Position numbers and translations under genes: made by a program | Shown: in pieces, positions 36,164-45,261 of the stretch | Position numbering within the stretch: position 1 is the first letter of the stretch | Layout of the letters: every line of letters starts with the position of its first letter | NCBI GenBank assembly: GCA_002501805.1 | Contig: DAOI01000018.1 | Location: 1 to 51,777 of the forward strand | Source: Euryarchaeota archaeon UBA463 | GTDB taxonomy: Archaea; Thermoplasmatota; Poseidoniia; Poseidoniales; Thalassarchaeaceae | Reading direction: 5' to 3' | Length of the DNA stretch: 51,777 bases | The notes under the pieces: model-generated | Seen by the model: only the letters and a program-made list of their open reading frames with translations | The model's database searches: none | Told to the model about the DNA's origin: nothing

Positions 36164-37384
36164 TCAGAAGAATGTGATGTCTTGCCAAAGATTATCAATT
36201 CCGAGAGCGAAGTATCCAGAAACCAGATAGCCCAAAATGGACCCTCCATTAAGGAGTGGAAGGCCAGCCTGTGGTTTTCCTCTAGCGACTTGGGTCATTA
36301 GGGCAAAATAGCCCAAAAGACCCCCAAATAGTGTTCCCATAGCGACTGTCAGGGAGTCAGCATACATTACACCAAAAGCACTGAAGTAAGTCACTTCCCC
36401 CCCAGTTTGAGGTAGAAATGAAACTGACGAGATGACTAGCATGCCCGGGAAAATTACATCTCCGAGGCCCATGAAGAGAGCATCCCTTCCCTTAGTAGGC
36501 CGCCCTTCCTCATTTTTTATGTGAGGAACAGGATCCTCCCAGTCCATCTTAGTGACCTCAATTTCCTTATCTCTCATCACGCTATCATCCTCCTCGATGA
36601 ATGAGTAATCGGCATTCTTAGGAGCAACAAGCAGGACTGGGAGCTTGAGATCAATCATGGTATCAGCCAATTCCAGCATGTGTTTACTGCCGTTCACGGC
36701 CCAGTAGTCGTAAATTGCGGCGGCAATCATGAACCCAATTATCAGAACTGGTACAAATGAAACCCCAATGAGTGTTATTACACCAGCACCTACCATTATT
36801 CCTACTCCGTTCACTACATACCACTCAGGGTAAATATGCAGAAGCCAGATAGCGCCAATTGAAAATAGCAAGGTCAGGACTATGAAGAATGGAACTCCAA
36901 AAAGCATCATGTGGATAAGAGTAATCCCGAAAATAAATGCCAAAGAAATTGACTGTTTCTTTTCCGGATATCTGTAAAGTGAGAAGAAAAGGGCGGAATA
37001 TGTCACTAAAATGAAAGTAATGACCGGATTAATCTCAGTCGTTCCAGTGTAAATCATTCCTAATGCCATATATGGCTGTACGGCGTAAAAGAGGCTCATC
37101 CAAAGTGCAAAAAGTACGATTGCCTTGATGAAGAACTCAAGACCCCTTCTCGCTAACCATATTATGACTATGGTGAAAACGCCTATCATTGCAAGCTCTA
37201 GGGCCACGAAGGCACCCTTGGAAGCCCCCTCTTCCCCAAAGGCTCTGGCTTCAGGAATATTGTATATCGGCTGTACACTAAGTCCTATCATGATTGTTGA
37301 TACAAACATGAACGCCATACCCGTCATAGAGGCCCACTGCTCCCTCATTGCAGCTAGTAAGTCGGTGGCGCCCCCCTCTGACAT
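36164..37384 (-). CDS. Presenilin/signal-peptide-peptidase-like aspartyl protease (A22)
   Basis: This intramembrane protease has about nine helices. Numbered from ATG 37384 (406 residues), the catalytic aspartates are Asp226 in AAIYDYWAV and Asp309 in the GLGD motif, and the PAL-like motif is LPLLNG (Pro376). All three family hallmarks are therefore present and the enzyme should be active. A longer frame reaches GTG 37426, but the added residues look unlike a family N-terminus. A hydrophilic stretch separates the two catalytic helices. It is head to head with folC and upstream of serS on the same strand. Substrates are unknown; clearing signal peptides or membrane stubs is plausible. Confidence 0.93.
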   Translation of the reverse strand: MSEGGATDLLAAMREQWASMTGMAFMFVSTIMIGLSVQPIYNIPEARAFGEEGASKGAFVALELAMIGVFTIVIIWLARRGLEFFIKAIVLFALWMSLFYAVQPYMALGMIYTGTTEINPVITFILVTYSALFFSLYRYPEKKQSISLAFIFGITLIHMMLFGVPFFIVLTLLFSIGAIWLLHIYPEWYVVNGVGIMVGAGVITLIGVSFVPVLIIGFMIAAAIYDYWAVNGSKHMLELADTMIDLKLPVLLVAPKNADYSFIEEDDSVMRDKEIEVTKMDWEDPVPHIKNEEGRPTKGRDALFMGLGDVIFPGMLVISSVSFLPQTGGEVTYFSAFGVMYADSLTVAMGTLFGGLLGYFALMTQVARGKPQAGLPLLNGGSILGYLVSGYFALGIDNLWQDITFF

Positions 37385-37458
37385 GACATACACGAACTTC
37401 AAGGGCCATATCACCTTGACCCGCACGCGCCCACCGTCTTTTGGTGCAGGAAAGTCCC

Positions 37459-38676
37459 ATGCGAAGTCGTGAATGGCTTGATCAGAGAGCCAGCCTAGGT
37501 ATCAAATTAGGACTGGATAACTGTGAGGAAATTCTGTCTAGACTAGATAATCCACAGTACTCATTTCCTTCGATACACGTCGCCGGTACCAATGGAAAAG
37601 GCTCACTCTGTGCACAATTATCCTCTATGTCATCGGCAAATGGAGTTAAGACAGGATTGTTTACTTCACCTCATCTTATCTTCCTGGAGGAGAGAATTAG
37701 AATTGACGGCAGACCAATAGAAACAGATCAATTCGATGATGCGATAGAGAAGGTGCGTATTGCTTCCGAAGAGCATCCGCCATGCTCCCCCACATTTTTT
37801 GAAACGACATTTCTAGCTGCTATGGTGGCGTTCAGAGAATGTGGAGTTCAGAGGGCCATAATAGAAACAGGAATGGGCGGGAGATTGGATGCAACAATCC
37901 TAGTAGAGGCTGATTTGGCTATATTGACTACTATCTCCATGGATCACTCAGAATATCTAGGTCAGACGATTGGTGAAATAGCGTCTGAGAAAGTTGCAAT
38001 CCACCGACAAGGAAGTCCACTAATCGCGCTCAAGCCTAAAGATATGGATGTTCAAAGAATAATTAGCGAAAAGGCTGGAGAAGATTTGGTATGGGTCACA
38101 TTGGAAAATGAACAGACCAAGTGGGACGCATATTCGGCAATTACATCAATAGTTGCAGAGAACCTTGGTTGGCCCATCACAGAACATGAATGTGTTTGGC
38201 CGGGCAGGTCCCCCAATTTTGGAGCTTCGTGGATTGAGGGCATTGATCTAAAATTCAGTGCCGCACATAACCCTGAGAGTATTGCAAACGACATCGAAGA
38301 AACCAAAGAAGTCGAAGTAATACTGTTTGCGATGATAGATAAGAAAGAGATCGAAGATTCGATCAAATCCTTAGCTGACGCTATCAGAGTTAAGAAGACT
38401 AAGCCAAAGATCATCTTCACAGAGATAAGGAATGGAAGGAAGCCATCAGCTAGGGCTAATTCACTCAGAGAAATGCTACACTCACATTATCCAGATATCA
38501 TATCCTCCAGATGTATAGTTGACTCACGTGAGGCATTTCTTGTTGGCGTTATGACTGCACGCCATGGACATGGAAATCTACTGGTTATGGGGAGCATATA
38601 CCTTATCGGGGAAATCATGTCAGAGATTATTTCCAGTAGAGGGCTTGACGCTATTGATATAATGACTATCCACTAA
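37459..38676 (+). CDS. folC: Folylpolyglutamate / dihydrofolate synthase family (FolC)
   Basis: This Mur-ligase-like ATP-dependent enzyme has the P-loop VAGTNGKGS (41-49), FTSPHLIFLEERIRIDGRPI and IETGMGGRLDAT, all typical of FolC. The family adds glutamate to folates; in archaea the substrate may instead be a modified pterin or F420-related compound. Length from ATG 37459 is 405 residues, with CAGGAAAG upstream. A TTG at 37441 would add six. The start region faces the presenilin-like gene, so both promoters must fit in about 75 bases. Confidence 0.92.
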   Translation: MRSREWLDQRASLGIKLGLDNCEEILSRLDNPQYSFPSIHVAGTNGKGSLCAQLSSMSSANGVKTGLFTSPHLIFLEERIRIDGRPIETDQFDDAIEKVRIASEEHPPCSPTFFETTFLAAMVAFRECGVQRAIIETGMGGRLDATILVEADLAILTTISMDHSEYLGQTIGEIASEKVAIHRQGSPLIALKPKDMDVQRIISEKAGEDLVWVTLENEQTKWDAYSAITSIVAENLGWPITEHECVWPGRSPNFGASWIEGIDLKFSAAHNPESIANDIEETKEVEVILFAMIDKKEIEDSIKSLADAIRVKKTKPKIIFTEIRNGRKPSARANSLREMLHSHYPDIISSRCIVDSREAFLVGVMTARHGHGNLLVMGSIYLIGEIMSEIISSRGLDAIDIMTIH

Positions 38677-38714
38677 GAAGCCAAGTACAATGACCTCCCC
38701 TCGGTATACATCAA

Positions 38715-39035
38715 ATGTCCGAGAAGAGTGAACCTAAGCCTGAGATTAAGGTGGTTGTAGAGTCGAAAGATACAGCCTCGAAGGTGATCCTGATAGCTTT
38801 GGTAATCGTCCTATCAGGCGTACTGATGGCTCTACTAACCACAGAAGCCGGAGAAAATATCCTTGGTTCAGCTATCGACTCGTCAGGAAACTGTGACGAT
38901 GGAATAGACAATGATAATGGAGGTCAGGCCGACGAAGACGACCCTGATTGTTACAATAATCCAGAGCTATGGGAGGGGTATGATGAGGATAGATCAGAGG
39001 CGAACCGAGATAACGACCCACCCGGTGGGAGATAG
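38715..39035 (+). CDS. Small membrane protein with acidic DGIDND-type tail
   Basis: This 106-residue protein has a charged N-terminus, one transmembrane helix (about 23-44, VILIALVIVLSGVLMALLTT) and an acidic tail. The tail contains the motif CDDGIDNDNGG...DDPDC, a calcium-loop-like pattern found repeatedly in secreted proteins of bacteria and marine archaea, with the two cysteines probably bridged. No catalytic domain is present. It sits between folC and the dCMP deaminase gene, ten bases before the latter. Function unknown. Confidence 0.72.
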   Translation: MSEKSEPKPEIKVVVESKDTASKVILIALVIVLSGVLMALLTTEAGENILGSAIDSSGNCDDGIDNDNGGQADEDDPDCYNNPELWEGYDEDRSEANRDNDPPGGR

Positions 39036-39045
39036 TGGTGATTAC

Positions 39046-39483
39046 ATGGCGGACAAGTGGGATGAGAGGTTCTTGGAGCTCGCCAGCCATATTTCATTGT
39101 GGAGCAAAGACCCCTCCACGAAGGTGGGTTGCGTGGTTGTAGGTGATGATAGAGAGATTAGATCTACTGGATTCAATGGATTCCCCAGGGGAATAAAGGA
39201 TGATGAAACCAGACTTTCAGATCGTTCTCAGAAGTACCCCCTGATCTGTCATGCCGAAGAGAATGCCATTATGCATGCTGCTAGAGTCGGTGTTTCTCTC
39301 AAGGGAACGACTGCTTACGTTACATGGCCACCTTGTTCTAGATGTACCAGATCATTGATTCAAGCGGGAGTAAATGAAGTAGTTTTTCCCAAGGTATTGG
39401 ATATCCCAGAAAGGTGGCAAGAGGACTTCTCCATAGCAATGTCAATGATGTCGGAAGCGAATATCACTGTCAGACAGGTTTAG
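39046..39483 (+). CDS. dCMP deaminase family (zinc-dependent)
   Basis: This enzyme converts dCMP to dUMP, supplying thymidylate synthesis. The zinc site is complete: HAE at His69-Glu71 and PPCSRC with Cys97 and Cys100. KDPSTKVGCVVV and the GFNGFPRGIKDDETR loop are diagnostic of the deoxycytidylate branch (ComEB type). ATG 39046 gives 145 residues, the usual length, with GGTG upstream; the frame continues further upstream without family similarity. Its last 14 bases overlap, tail to tail, the UPF0200 kinase gene. Confidence 0.94.
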   Translation: MADKWDERFLELASHISLWSKDPSTKVGCVVVGDDREIRSTGFNGFPRGIKDDETRLSDRSQKYPLICHAEENAIMHAARVGVSLKGTTAYVTWPPCSRCTRSLIQAGVNEVVFPKVLDIPERWQEDFSIAMSMMSEANITVRQV

Positions 39484-40021
39484 TTATCCTAAGCCACAAG
39501 TCATCCAGATCAGAGTATAGATCATCGAGCTCACCATCGTTCACAATTACCATGTCTGCCATCTCTGCTGTAGCATTTAGGGCCTGCCCCGCCTCATCTT
39601 TAGCGACCTCCTCAGACTTCTCCTGGGCAAGGAAGGTCTCCTTCTTATCTGGATCCCCAGTCCTTCCCCGACTCTGTGACCTGCTCCATCTGGAGTCCAC
39701 GCCAGCTCTTATTTCAATTAGAATGAAATCACTTCTTTGCCTCAATGCTTCGACCTCCCCAGGAGTTCTAATTGAGTCTATCACAGCGTCTTCTCCGTCT
39801 AGGTCAGCTAGAAGCATTTCTGCTAGTACCCCCGCTCCTCCTCTTCGCCGAAGCTCCCTACCTCCTTCAATTAGAGAATCCCTACTCTCAGGGATGCCCT
39901 GTTCGGATAACCAGTTTCTTATGGAATCAGAGCAAGATGTAGTCCTGATTCCTTTCGAGGAGAACCAGTTTACCACTGTAGTTTTCCCCGAGGCGTTGCG
40001 CCCAGTAAGTCCTACAAGCAT
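39470..40021 (-). CDS. UPF0200-type P-loop kinase, dephospho-CoA-kinase-like
   Basis: This 183-residue P-loop nucleotide or CoA-precursor kinase-like protein has Walker A GRNASGKTT (7-15). Family features follow: SDSIRNWL, RDSLIEGGRELRRRGGAGVLAEML, VIDSIRTPGEVEALR, IEIRAGVDSRWSRSQSRGR, and the C-terminal ADMVIVNDGELDDLY. This matches archaeal UPF0200 proteins, relatives of dephospho-CoA kinase whose substrate is uncertain. It follows the Lhr helicase gene by 33 bases on the same strand and is convergent with dCMP deaminase, overlapping it by 14 bases. Confidence 0.85.
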   Translation of the reverse strand: MLVGLTGRNASGKTTVVNWFSSKGIRTTSCSDSIRNWLSEQGIPESRDSLIEGGRELRRRGGAGVLAEMLLADLDGEDAVIDSIRTPGEVEALRQRSDFILIEIRAGVDSRWSRSQSRGRTGDPDKKETFLAQEKSEEVAKDEAGQALNATAEMADMVIVNDGELDDLYSDLDDLWLRITKPV

Positions 40022-40054
40022 GTGTTTGGGAAGGCATATCAGAGATAGGGGTTT

Positions 40055-43009
40055 CTAGCGCCAGAATGGCCTTGTCCTCGCATATTGTAACTCTGCGTTG
40101 TGGATTGCTCTGAGTAATCTAACCCTATCGCCAGGTGGCCCTCTCAGTATTCTAGTTGCAGTATCCTCCCCCACACCTCTTCCCATCAGGCATAATATTG
40201 CATCTTGACCATGTGTTTTTACAAGCTCAGCATTTCTCTGTACCCTTCCAGAAATTTTCTCATCTGTACTCCCTATCCTTTCCACGAGCATCTTCTCCAT
40301 TCTCTCAGGAGCACAAGCCTGCATGGTGCCCCCGCAGGATGAACAGGGCTCTACAATGCCTATCCTCTCTACTCTCCTCCTTCTTTTTCCTCCGCAGTTT
40401 AGACAAACAAGAACGGCTCTTTCGTTGAGTAGTCTGGTTTCCAACCTCTCACGAATCTCAGTATCGCTCCAAGCCGGAAGTAGTAAGTCCATTTCCGCTC
40501 TAGGGGATCTGCCCAGTCTTCCCGGCGGGGTTTGATGGACCTGAACATCACCATTCTTGATATCTCTAAGAAGGTCTTGAGCCCCCTCAATATCCATTCT
40601 CTCATGAAACAGCTTCTCTAGGGACTCTTCGATAACCGGAGTCCCTCTGTATCTCTGCATCAGTCCTTCGAGATTTACCTTCCTTGGATCGGTACCTTTC
40701 TCTAGAATTCCCATTTTTCTAGCTACTTGGACGACTCTCCACCTTATCGCCCTTCCATTGGGTATCGTCATCCACATTATGGATGGTAATGACGAGGGCG
40801 GAGTCTCCGAAAGAAGGTTAACAACTTCACTCGGGGTCAGTGAAGGAACCTGTAGAGAGATTCTGTATGGATCTATTGTAGATCTCCCCATCTTACCATC
40901 TTTCAAGGAACCCATAGCTTGTAAGAAGTGTCCGAGAGTCTCATTTACTCTGGAGCCTCTGCAAGTATTCACAATTATGGCGCCATCACTCTCCGACACT
41001 GTTACAGTCTTGTTATCAGGAATTATGCCGGAGGAATCATAATGTTCTGCAACAGTACTAATCAGATGATCACGAGCCTCATCTGAAAGAGGGTATTCAG
41101 ACAAATCTCTTACCTCTTCGTCCATAGAACCTATGGCCACCGCGATAGATCTCCTGAGTATTCCAACTTCCATGGCTATTTCCATTGGCACGGGAGGTAA
41201 CTCCCCAGACCAAACGGGAACTTCCCCAGAGTCCTTTATCGGAATTACCAGAATCTCTTCCTGATCAGGATCAGCATCAACTATCTGCCACGTTCTACCT
41301 GCCATTACGAATGTCCTGTTTCTTCTCTTCCCTCCGTCTTCTTCTCCTCCCAACGATAGAACAAATGCCTCATCTACAGAACCTAGGATACTTCTACCAA
41401 CTGCATCTCTCACTCTGTAAGATAATTCATCGGGAATCATGGAAATATGATCTATCCTATTTCTACCAAGTCTGCCGGAAGGTGAGAACCAGCCGTTCTT
41501 CAATACGTCTGGAAGGCCATTAATCAATTGATTTCTCCATCTAATCTTATCAGTTTCAGAATGTTCAACTTCCCATGATGGCCTCTCTATCGGTGCATCT
41601 CCATCTGTCCTTTCTGACAACTCCTGCCAAAGCTTTCCCGGCCAAGAAGTAACATCTGACTCAGATGGATCTTCAACGAAGTTTACCATCCACCTGTCAC
41701 TTAGTACCTTTAGGAGGGAGATACTATCATTCCTTTCCCAATCTCTGAAAATAGAGCATCTTCCAATTATCTTCGTAGCCAAATCAATCGGAACAACACC
41801 TCTCTCTATTGACATCTGTAGGAACTGATTCGCGGCAACTATCCCAGGATTATTTCTCCATTCCACCCCTTCTAGCTCCCCTGACATTGCTCTCCTCGCA
41901 ATAACTGCACCTTCTGCAACCTCATCTGTCTCCCAAGCCAGAAGCTCACCTCTGCCAGTCCCTCCAATGACATGCTCAGCCCTACCCATCCTCTGAAGTA
42001 ACCTATCAACAGCTCTCGGACTCTGCATTTGATGCACTCTTTTTATGCTTCCAATATCTATGCCCAGCTCAAGACTACTAGTGCAAACAATCGCATTCAG
42101 TTCGCCTTTCCTCAGCCCATCCTCCATCTCCTTCCTGGTTTCAGCAGCCAGACTTCCGTGATGCACTCCTAGCAAAATATCTTCATTCATACTACGAAGC
42201 CTTTGAGAAACAGACTCAGCAGCATTACGTGAGTTTACGAAAACTAGAGCAGGATAGTCTTCAGAAAGAGATTGTGCAAGCCTCCTATGTGCCGCCACGG
42301 AGTGAGGGGAACTTGACCATACTATCGACTCGGCCTCATCAGACGGTGTTGGAACCTCTCTATGAACTCTAACCTCGGTAAATCTAGGCGATGGACCAAT
42401 TATGGGAAGCGCCTCATCTGAAAGCCATTTTGCGGTCTCTAATGGATTTCCAACGGTAGCTGATAATCCAACTCTCTGGAATTTCTCGGAACAGTATTCA
42501 GCAATCCTCTCAAGGCCGACAAGTAGCTGTGCCCCCCTCTCCGAAGAAGCCAGCTCATGTACCTCATCTAAGATAACTGCATTCAAACCAGAAAGATGCC
42601 TCCTCAATCTACTTCCAAGTAGCATAATTTGAGCTGTTTCAGGAGTGGTTACTAGTAGATTAGGAGGATTCTTCGACTGTTTTGCTCTTTCTCGCTGTGA
42701 TGTATCTCCATGCCTCAGGCCTACTGAAATTCCAAGTGGTTCGAGCATTTCTGCGAGCCTTCTGTCGATATCTCTGTTTAGAGCTCTTAATGGTGTGATA
42801 TAGAGAATTGAGAGCCCGTCCCACTCCTCGGTGATGAATCTCGATGCGAGAGGCAGTATGGCGGCTTCTGTTTTCCCACTACCCGTAGGTGAGACCAATA
42901 CTCTATCATATCCGGATACTAAGTCTTCCATGGAGGACTCCTGTATAGAAGACAGAGACCAACCTCTAATCTCAATTAGCTTCCTGACTTCAGGGTGAAG
43001 ATGATCCAT
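40055..43009 (-). CDS. Lhr-type superfamily 2 DNA/RNA helicase
   Basis: This 984-residue helicase has the Q-motif-like SSIQESS, Walker A SPTGSGKTE (Lys46), ITPLRALNRD, TTPETAQIML, Walker B LDEVHELASSERG (148-151) and, in RecA domain 2, VNSRNAAESVSQRLR, CTSSLELGIDIG and QRMGRAEH. A winged-helix and Lhr core region follows. A four-Cys zinc module near residues 870-900 (CLNCGG ... CSSCGG) sits in the C-terminal part. Archaeal Lhr proteins unwind DNA or RNA-DNA hybrids and are linked to repair. GGAG precedes the ATG by eight bases. Confidence 0.94.
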   Translation of the reverse strand: MDHLHPEVRKLIEIRGWSLSSIQESSMEDLVSGYDRVLVSPTGSGKTEAAILPLASRFITEEWDGLSILYITPLRALNRDIDRRLAEMLEPLGISVGLRHGDTSQRERAKQSKNPPNLLVTTPETAQIMLLGSRLRRHLSGLNAVILDEVHELASSERGAQLLVGLERIAEYCSEKFQRVGLSATVGNPLETAKWLSDEALPIIGPSPRFTEVRVHREVPTPSDEAESIVWSSSPHSVAAHRRLAQSLSEDYPALVFVNSRNAAESVSQRLRSMNEDILLGVHHGSLAAETRKEMEDGLRKGELNAIVCTSSLELGIDIGSIKRVHQMQSPRAVDRLLQRMGRAEHVIGGTGRGELLAWETDEVAEGAVIARRAMSGELEGVEWRNNPGIVAANQFLQMSIERGVVPIDLATKIIGRCSIFRDWERNDSISLLKVLSDRWMVNFVEDPSESDVTSWPGKLWQELSERTDGDAPIERPSWEVEHSETDKIRWRNQLINGLPDVLKNGWFSPSGRLGRNRIDHISMIPDELSYRVRDAVGRSILGSVDEAFVLSLGGEEDGGKRRNRTFVMAGRTWQIVDADPDQEEILVIPIKDSGEVPVWSGELPPVPMEIAMEVGILRRSIAVAIGSMDEEVRDLSEYPLSDEARDHLISTVAEHYDSSGIIPDNKTVTVSESDGAIIVNTCRGSRVNETLGHFLQAMGSLKDGKMGRSTIDPYRISLQVPSLTPSEVVNLLSETPPSSLPSIMWMTIPNGRAIRWRVVQVARKMGILEKGTDPRKVNLEGLMQRYRGTPVIEESLEKLFHERMDIEGAQDLLRDIKNGDVQVHQTPPGRLGRSPRAEMDLLLPAWSDTEIRERLETRLLNERAVLVCLNCGGKRRRRVERIGIVEPCSSCGGTMQACAPERMEKMLVERIGSTDEKISGRVQRNAELVKTHGQDAILCLMGRGVGEDTATRILRGPPGDRVRLLRAIHNAELQYARTRPFWR

Positions 43010-43039
43010 ACTTGCAACTCCGTATTTGTCAATTTATGA

Positions 43040-43056
43040 CCATGAATAATTCATGG
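43040..43056 (-). terminator. Perfect 7-bp stem-loop between the PLC-like gene and the helicase gene
   Basis: CCATGAA, a three-base loop and TTCATGG form a perfect hairpin over the stop codon of the PLC-like gene, about 30 bases ahead of the Lhr start. There is no T-run after it, so it may be a processing or leader structure rather than a terminator. Confidence 0.3.
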
Positions 43057-44334
43057 ACGCGGAGGGATATCATCAGACCAGTGTTCCATACTATTGAGAG
43101 TTCTAGTAACATTCGTAACCTCGCCTTGCTCCCAATAATCTACACCTATGAAGGTTGGTCTATCTCCAACTTGTTCCCAGCACAACAACGCTCTATCCAA
43201 CAGTGTACTGTATTCATTGACTTCTTCCGCCTTTGTAGCGTCAGATAAACCGAAAGTGCTCAACCAGTTGTTCATATGCCAAACAGGCTGACTAGAATCA
43301 CCTCTGCCTAGGTTACAAGTCATCTCATCCTGATTAGATTCTCCATATGGAGTATCCCAGGTATGTTTCCAAGCCGGCAAAAGCTTCGAGAAATTATCTT
43401 CATATTCCATCTCAATGAAAACCACCACATCGGTCCCCGATAATGACAAGTCTCCGATAGATGGCCATGGGCTACCTAATTCGTGAATGTAAGCCCTATC
43501 TAATATGCCAGTCTCATTTAGCAGATACTCTAGATGCTCGCCTGGAACTCGGTGATTCTGTATCAGAAGACTGACAATATCCCCCGTACTGTTATTATGA
43601 AGTGAATTAAGACTCCTTAGCCATTCAAATGCATCAACACTACCAAACAAACATGGTGGAGTATTCGGTAAGGATAATGCATGACAAAATACCACATCCT
43701 CCCTTTCATTCTGCAATTCTGATGGATGATATGGATCCAACATGAACGCCCTGATACCATCTTCCCATTGGCTTTGCAAACCCGTCAAATGGTTTATTCC
43801 AGCGATAATCCCATCTTCAGGGGTTGAAAATGAATTATGAGACTCTGCAAAGGTGAAATCATCATAAGTTCTCATACAATATTCAGTCATTCCATGACAC
43901 GAGATGTAATCCTGATCATCCAGATAGTCGAAACCCCTGGCTTGCTCCCAGTCATTGGGAAGCCCATCGCCATCAGCATCCTGATCCAGTGAATCACAAA
44001 TCATATCTCCATCATAATCTGCAGGAACTGAGCTATTATCGAGAGGATCAGTGGAGCAATCTAACTCTGTGAAATCACCCCAAAGGTCACCATCGTCGTC
44101 ACTATCAAGAAAATCACAAATCATATCTCCATCGATATCCGATGGAACGCTACTGGAGATAAGTTGGTCTGTGCTACAATTTAGCTCGATATCATTGTCC
44201 CATCCGTCCCCATCAATATCCAAGTCTTCACTATCGGATATTCCATCTCCATCTAGATCAGGAGGGCCTGAAGTGCATCCAGAAGTGAGAATAAGAATGA
44301 CAGCTAACACCGGCACGACTCGCCTTTTCATCAT
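43051..44334 (-). CDS. PI-PLC-like phosphodiesterase lipoprotein with Asp-rich calcium repeats
   Basis: From ATG 44334 (427 residues) the protein starts with a lipoprotein signal ending LTSGC (Cys20), so it is probably lipid-anchored outside the cell. Residues 25-125 hold thrombospondin-3-like Asp-rich repeats (DLDGDG, DIDGDG, DADGDG), including two near-identical 40-residue units. A PI-PLC X-like domain follows: His166 in AESHNSFS, Arg195 in DGIRAFMLD and His218 in FCHAL match the catalytic His/Arg/His of the fold; FIGVDYWEQGE lies near the end. The substrate could be a phosphodiester head group or glycolipid. ATG 44358 is an alternative start. Confidence 0.87.
   Translation of the reverse strand: MMKRRVVPVLAVILILTSGCTSGPPDLDGDGISDSEDLDIDGDGWDNDIELNCSTDQLISSSVPSDIDGDMICDFLDSDDDGDLWGDFTELDCSTDPLDNSSVPADYDGDMICDSLDQDADGDGLPNDWEQARGFDYLDDQDYISCHGMTEYCMRTYDDFTFAESHNSFSTPEDGIIAGINHLTGLQSQWEDGIRAFMLDPYHPSELQNEREDVVFCHALSLPNTPPCLFGSVDAFEWLRSLNSLHNNSTGDIVSLLIQNHRVPGEHLEYLLNETGILDRAYIHELGSPWPSIGDLSLSGTDVVVFIEMEYEDNFSKLLPAWKHTWDTPYGESNQDEMTCNLGRGDSSQPVWHMNNWLSTFGLSDATKAEEVNEYSTLLDRALLCWEQVGDRPTFIGVDYWEQGEVTNVTRTLNSMEHWSDDIPPRP
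43992..44133 (-). repeat. 120-bp internal tandem repeat in the PLC-like gene
   Basis: An identical 22-base sequence occurs at 43992-44013 and 44112-44133, exactly 120 bases apart. It encodes the end of two 40-residue calcium-repeat units (IDGDMICD / YDGDMICD). Recent duplication or gene conversion within the repeat region is the simplest explanation. Confidence 0.7.
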
Positions 44335-44439
44335 ACGTCCATGACACGGTCTTCTCATGAACCAATCGGAGAGAGATACTGAAATTGGATGAACGCATAT
44401 GGGAAGTAACTAATCGTATGTGCTAAGTCGAATACTTCA

Positions 44440-45255
44440 ATGGCTCGCGGAAGGAGTAGGAAGGGTTTCTTCACCAGATGGTGGGAATCGAAGAAAGATA
44501 GCCAATTCCAGATAGTCACGTATACCACAATCCTGTCTACTGCTTCTGTTTTGTGGGGCTTCATATTCATATTCATGCTCGGGGGTGCTTCAGATCCAGA
44601 ACACCAAGAATTTATGCTACCATTCAGCTGGCTCTGCTTGGCTCTTGGATCATTAACGTCCATTTATGCTGTCCCAGAGTTCAGCTTCTATTGGTCACAG
44701 AGAAATATTTTGGAAGATATTCTCTCATTGGATGCAAGAACTGAGATTATCAGAAGAAGGAAGGAAGCCGAAGAAGCAGCTGAAATACTTGGACCTAAAT
44801 ACCAATCGAGGCTTATGGGACTTTACGATGACTTCCAAATAAGAGGGGGAAAGAGATTCAAGGTTATTTCCGCGCCTCCATTGAATAGTCGCAGCGAGTT
44901 AACACCCCTCAGAAAAGAAAAAAATGAGTATGAATGGTGGGGAACAGAGAACTCACGACTATCCGATAGGCTCCCTGGATTGTCTCTTCTTAGGACTAAG
45001 AAGGTCAATAGAGCGATTATCGTTTCATGTGCATCCGTTGTTACCCTATTATTCCTCAACTCGATCCTTGGGATATCTATGGGGCTAGATGGTATTAATC
45101 ATAGGACCATTGACCTTTCAGCATACATCCTCTCAATGGAAAATACCTCCTTTGCCCCTCCTCATTTAGATTCAGTGAGCTTGCTACTAATGGCCTTCTT
45201 TGCCATATTATTGGACTTCACTAGACCTCTCAAGAATTATTACGAGGAGGAGTGA
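44440..45255 (+). CDS. Unknown membrane protein with charged central helix
   Basis: This 271-residue protein has two helices near the N-terminus (about 28-50 and 64-85), a charged alpha-helical middle (ILEDILSLDARTEIIRRRKE and on to about 145) and one or two helices near the C-terminus (about 195-215, 240-262). I do not recognise a family. It ends six bases before the signal peptidase gene, so the two probably share a transcript and perhaps a role in membrane or secreted-protein handling. The start region is divergent from the PLC-like gene. Confidence 0.8.
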   Translation: MARGRSRKGFFTRWWESKKDSQFQIVTYTTILSTASVLWGFIFIFMLGGASDPEHQEFMLPFSWLCLALGSLTSIYAVPEFSFYWSQRNILEDILSLDARTEIIRRRKEAEEAAEILGPKYQSRLMGLYDDFQIRGGKRFKVISAPPLNSRSELTPLRKEKNEYEWWGTENSRLSDRLPGLSLLRTKKVNRAIIVSCASVVTLLFLNSILGISMGLDGINHRTIDLSAYILSMENTSFAPPHLDSVSLLLMAFFAILLDFTRPLKNYYEEE

Positions 45256-45261
45256 AGTGAT

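Noticed and set aside
37125..37472. 115-codon plus-strand frame opposite the presenilin-like gene
   Set aside because: It covers the start of a well-supported membrane protease and shows no family features.
38911..39045. Upstream 45-codon extension of the dCMP deaminase frame
   Set aside because: The family starts at ATG 39046, and the extension lies in another frame over the acidic membrane protein gene.
39414..40058. 214-codon plus-strand frame opposite the UPF0200 kinase
   Set aside because: Composition is Ser/Pro/Leu-rich as expected for an antisense shadow, and the kinase frame on the other strand has clear motifs.
44355..44663. 102-codon minus-strand frame in the divergent region near 44.4 kb
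   Set aside because: It overlaps the start of the 271-residue membrane protein, has no domain, and the spacer is needed for divergent promoters.
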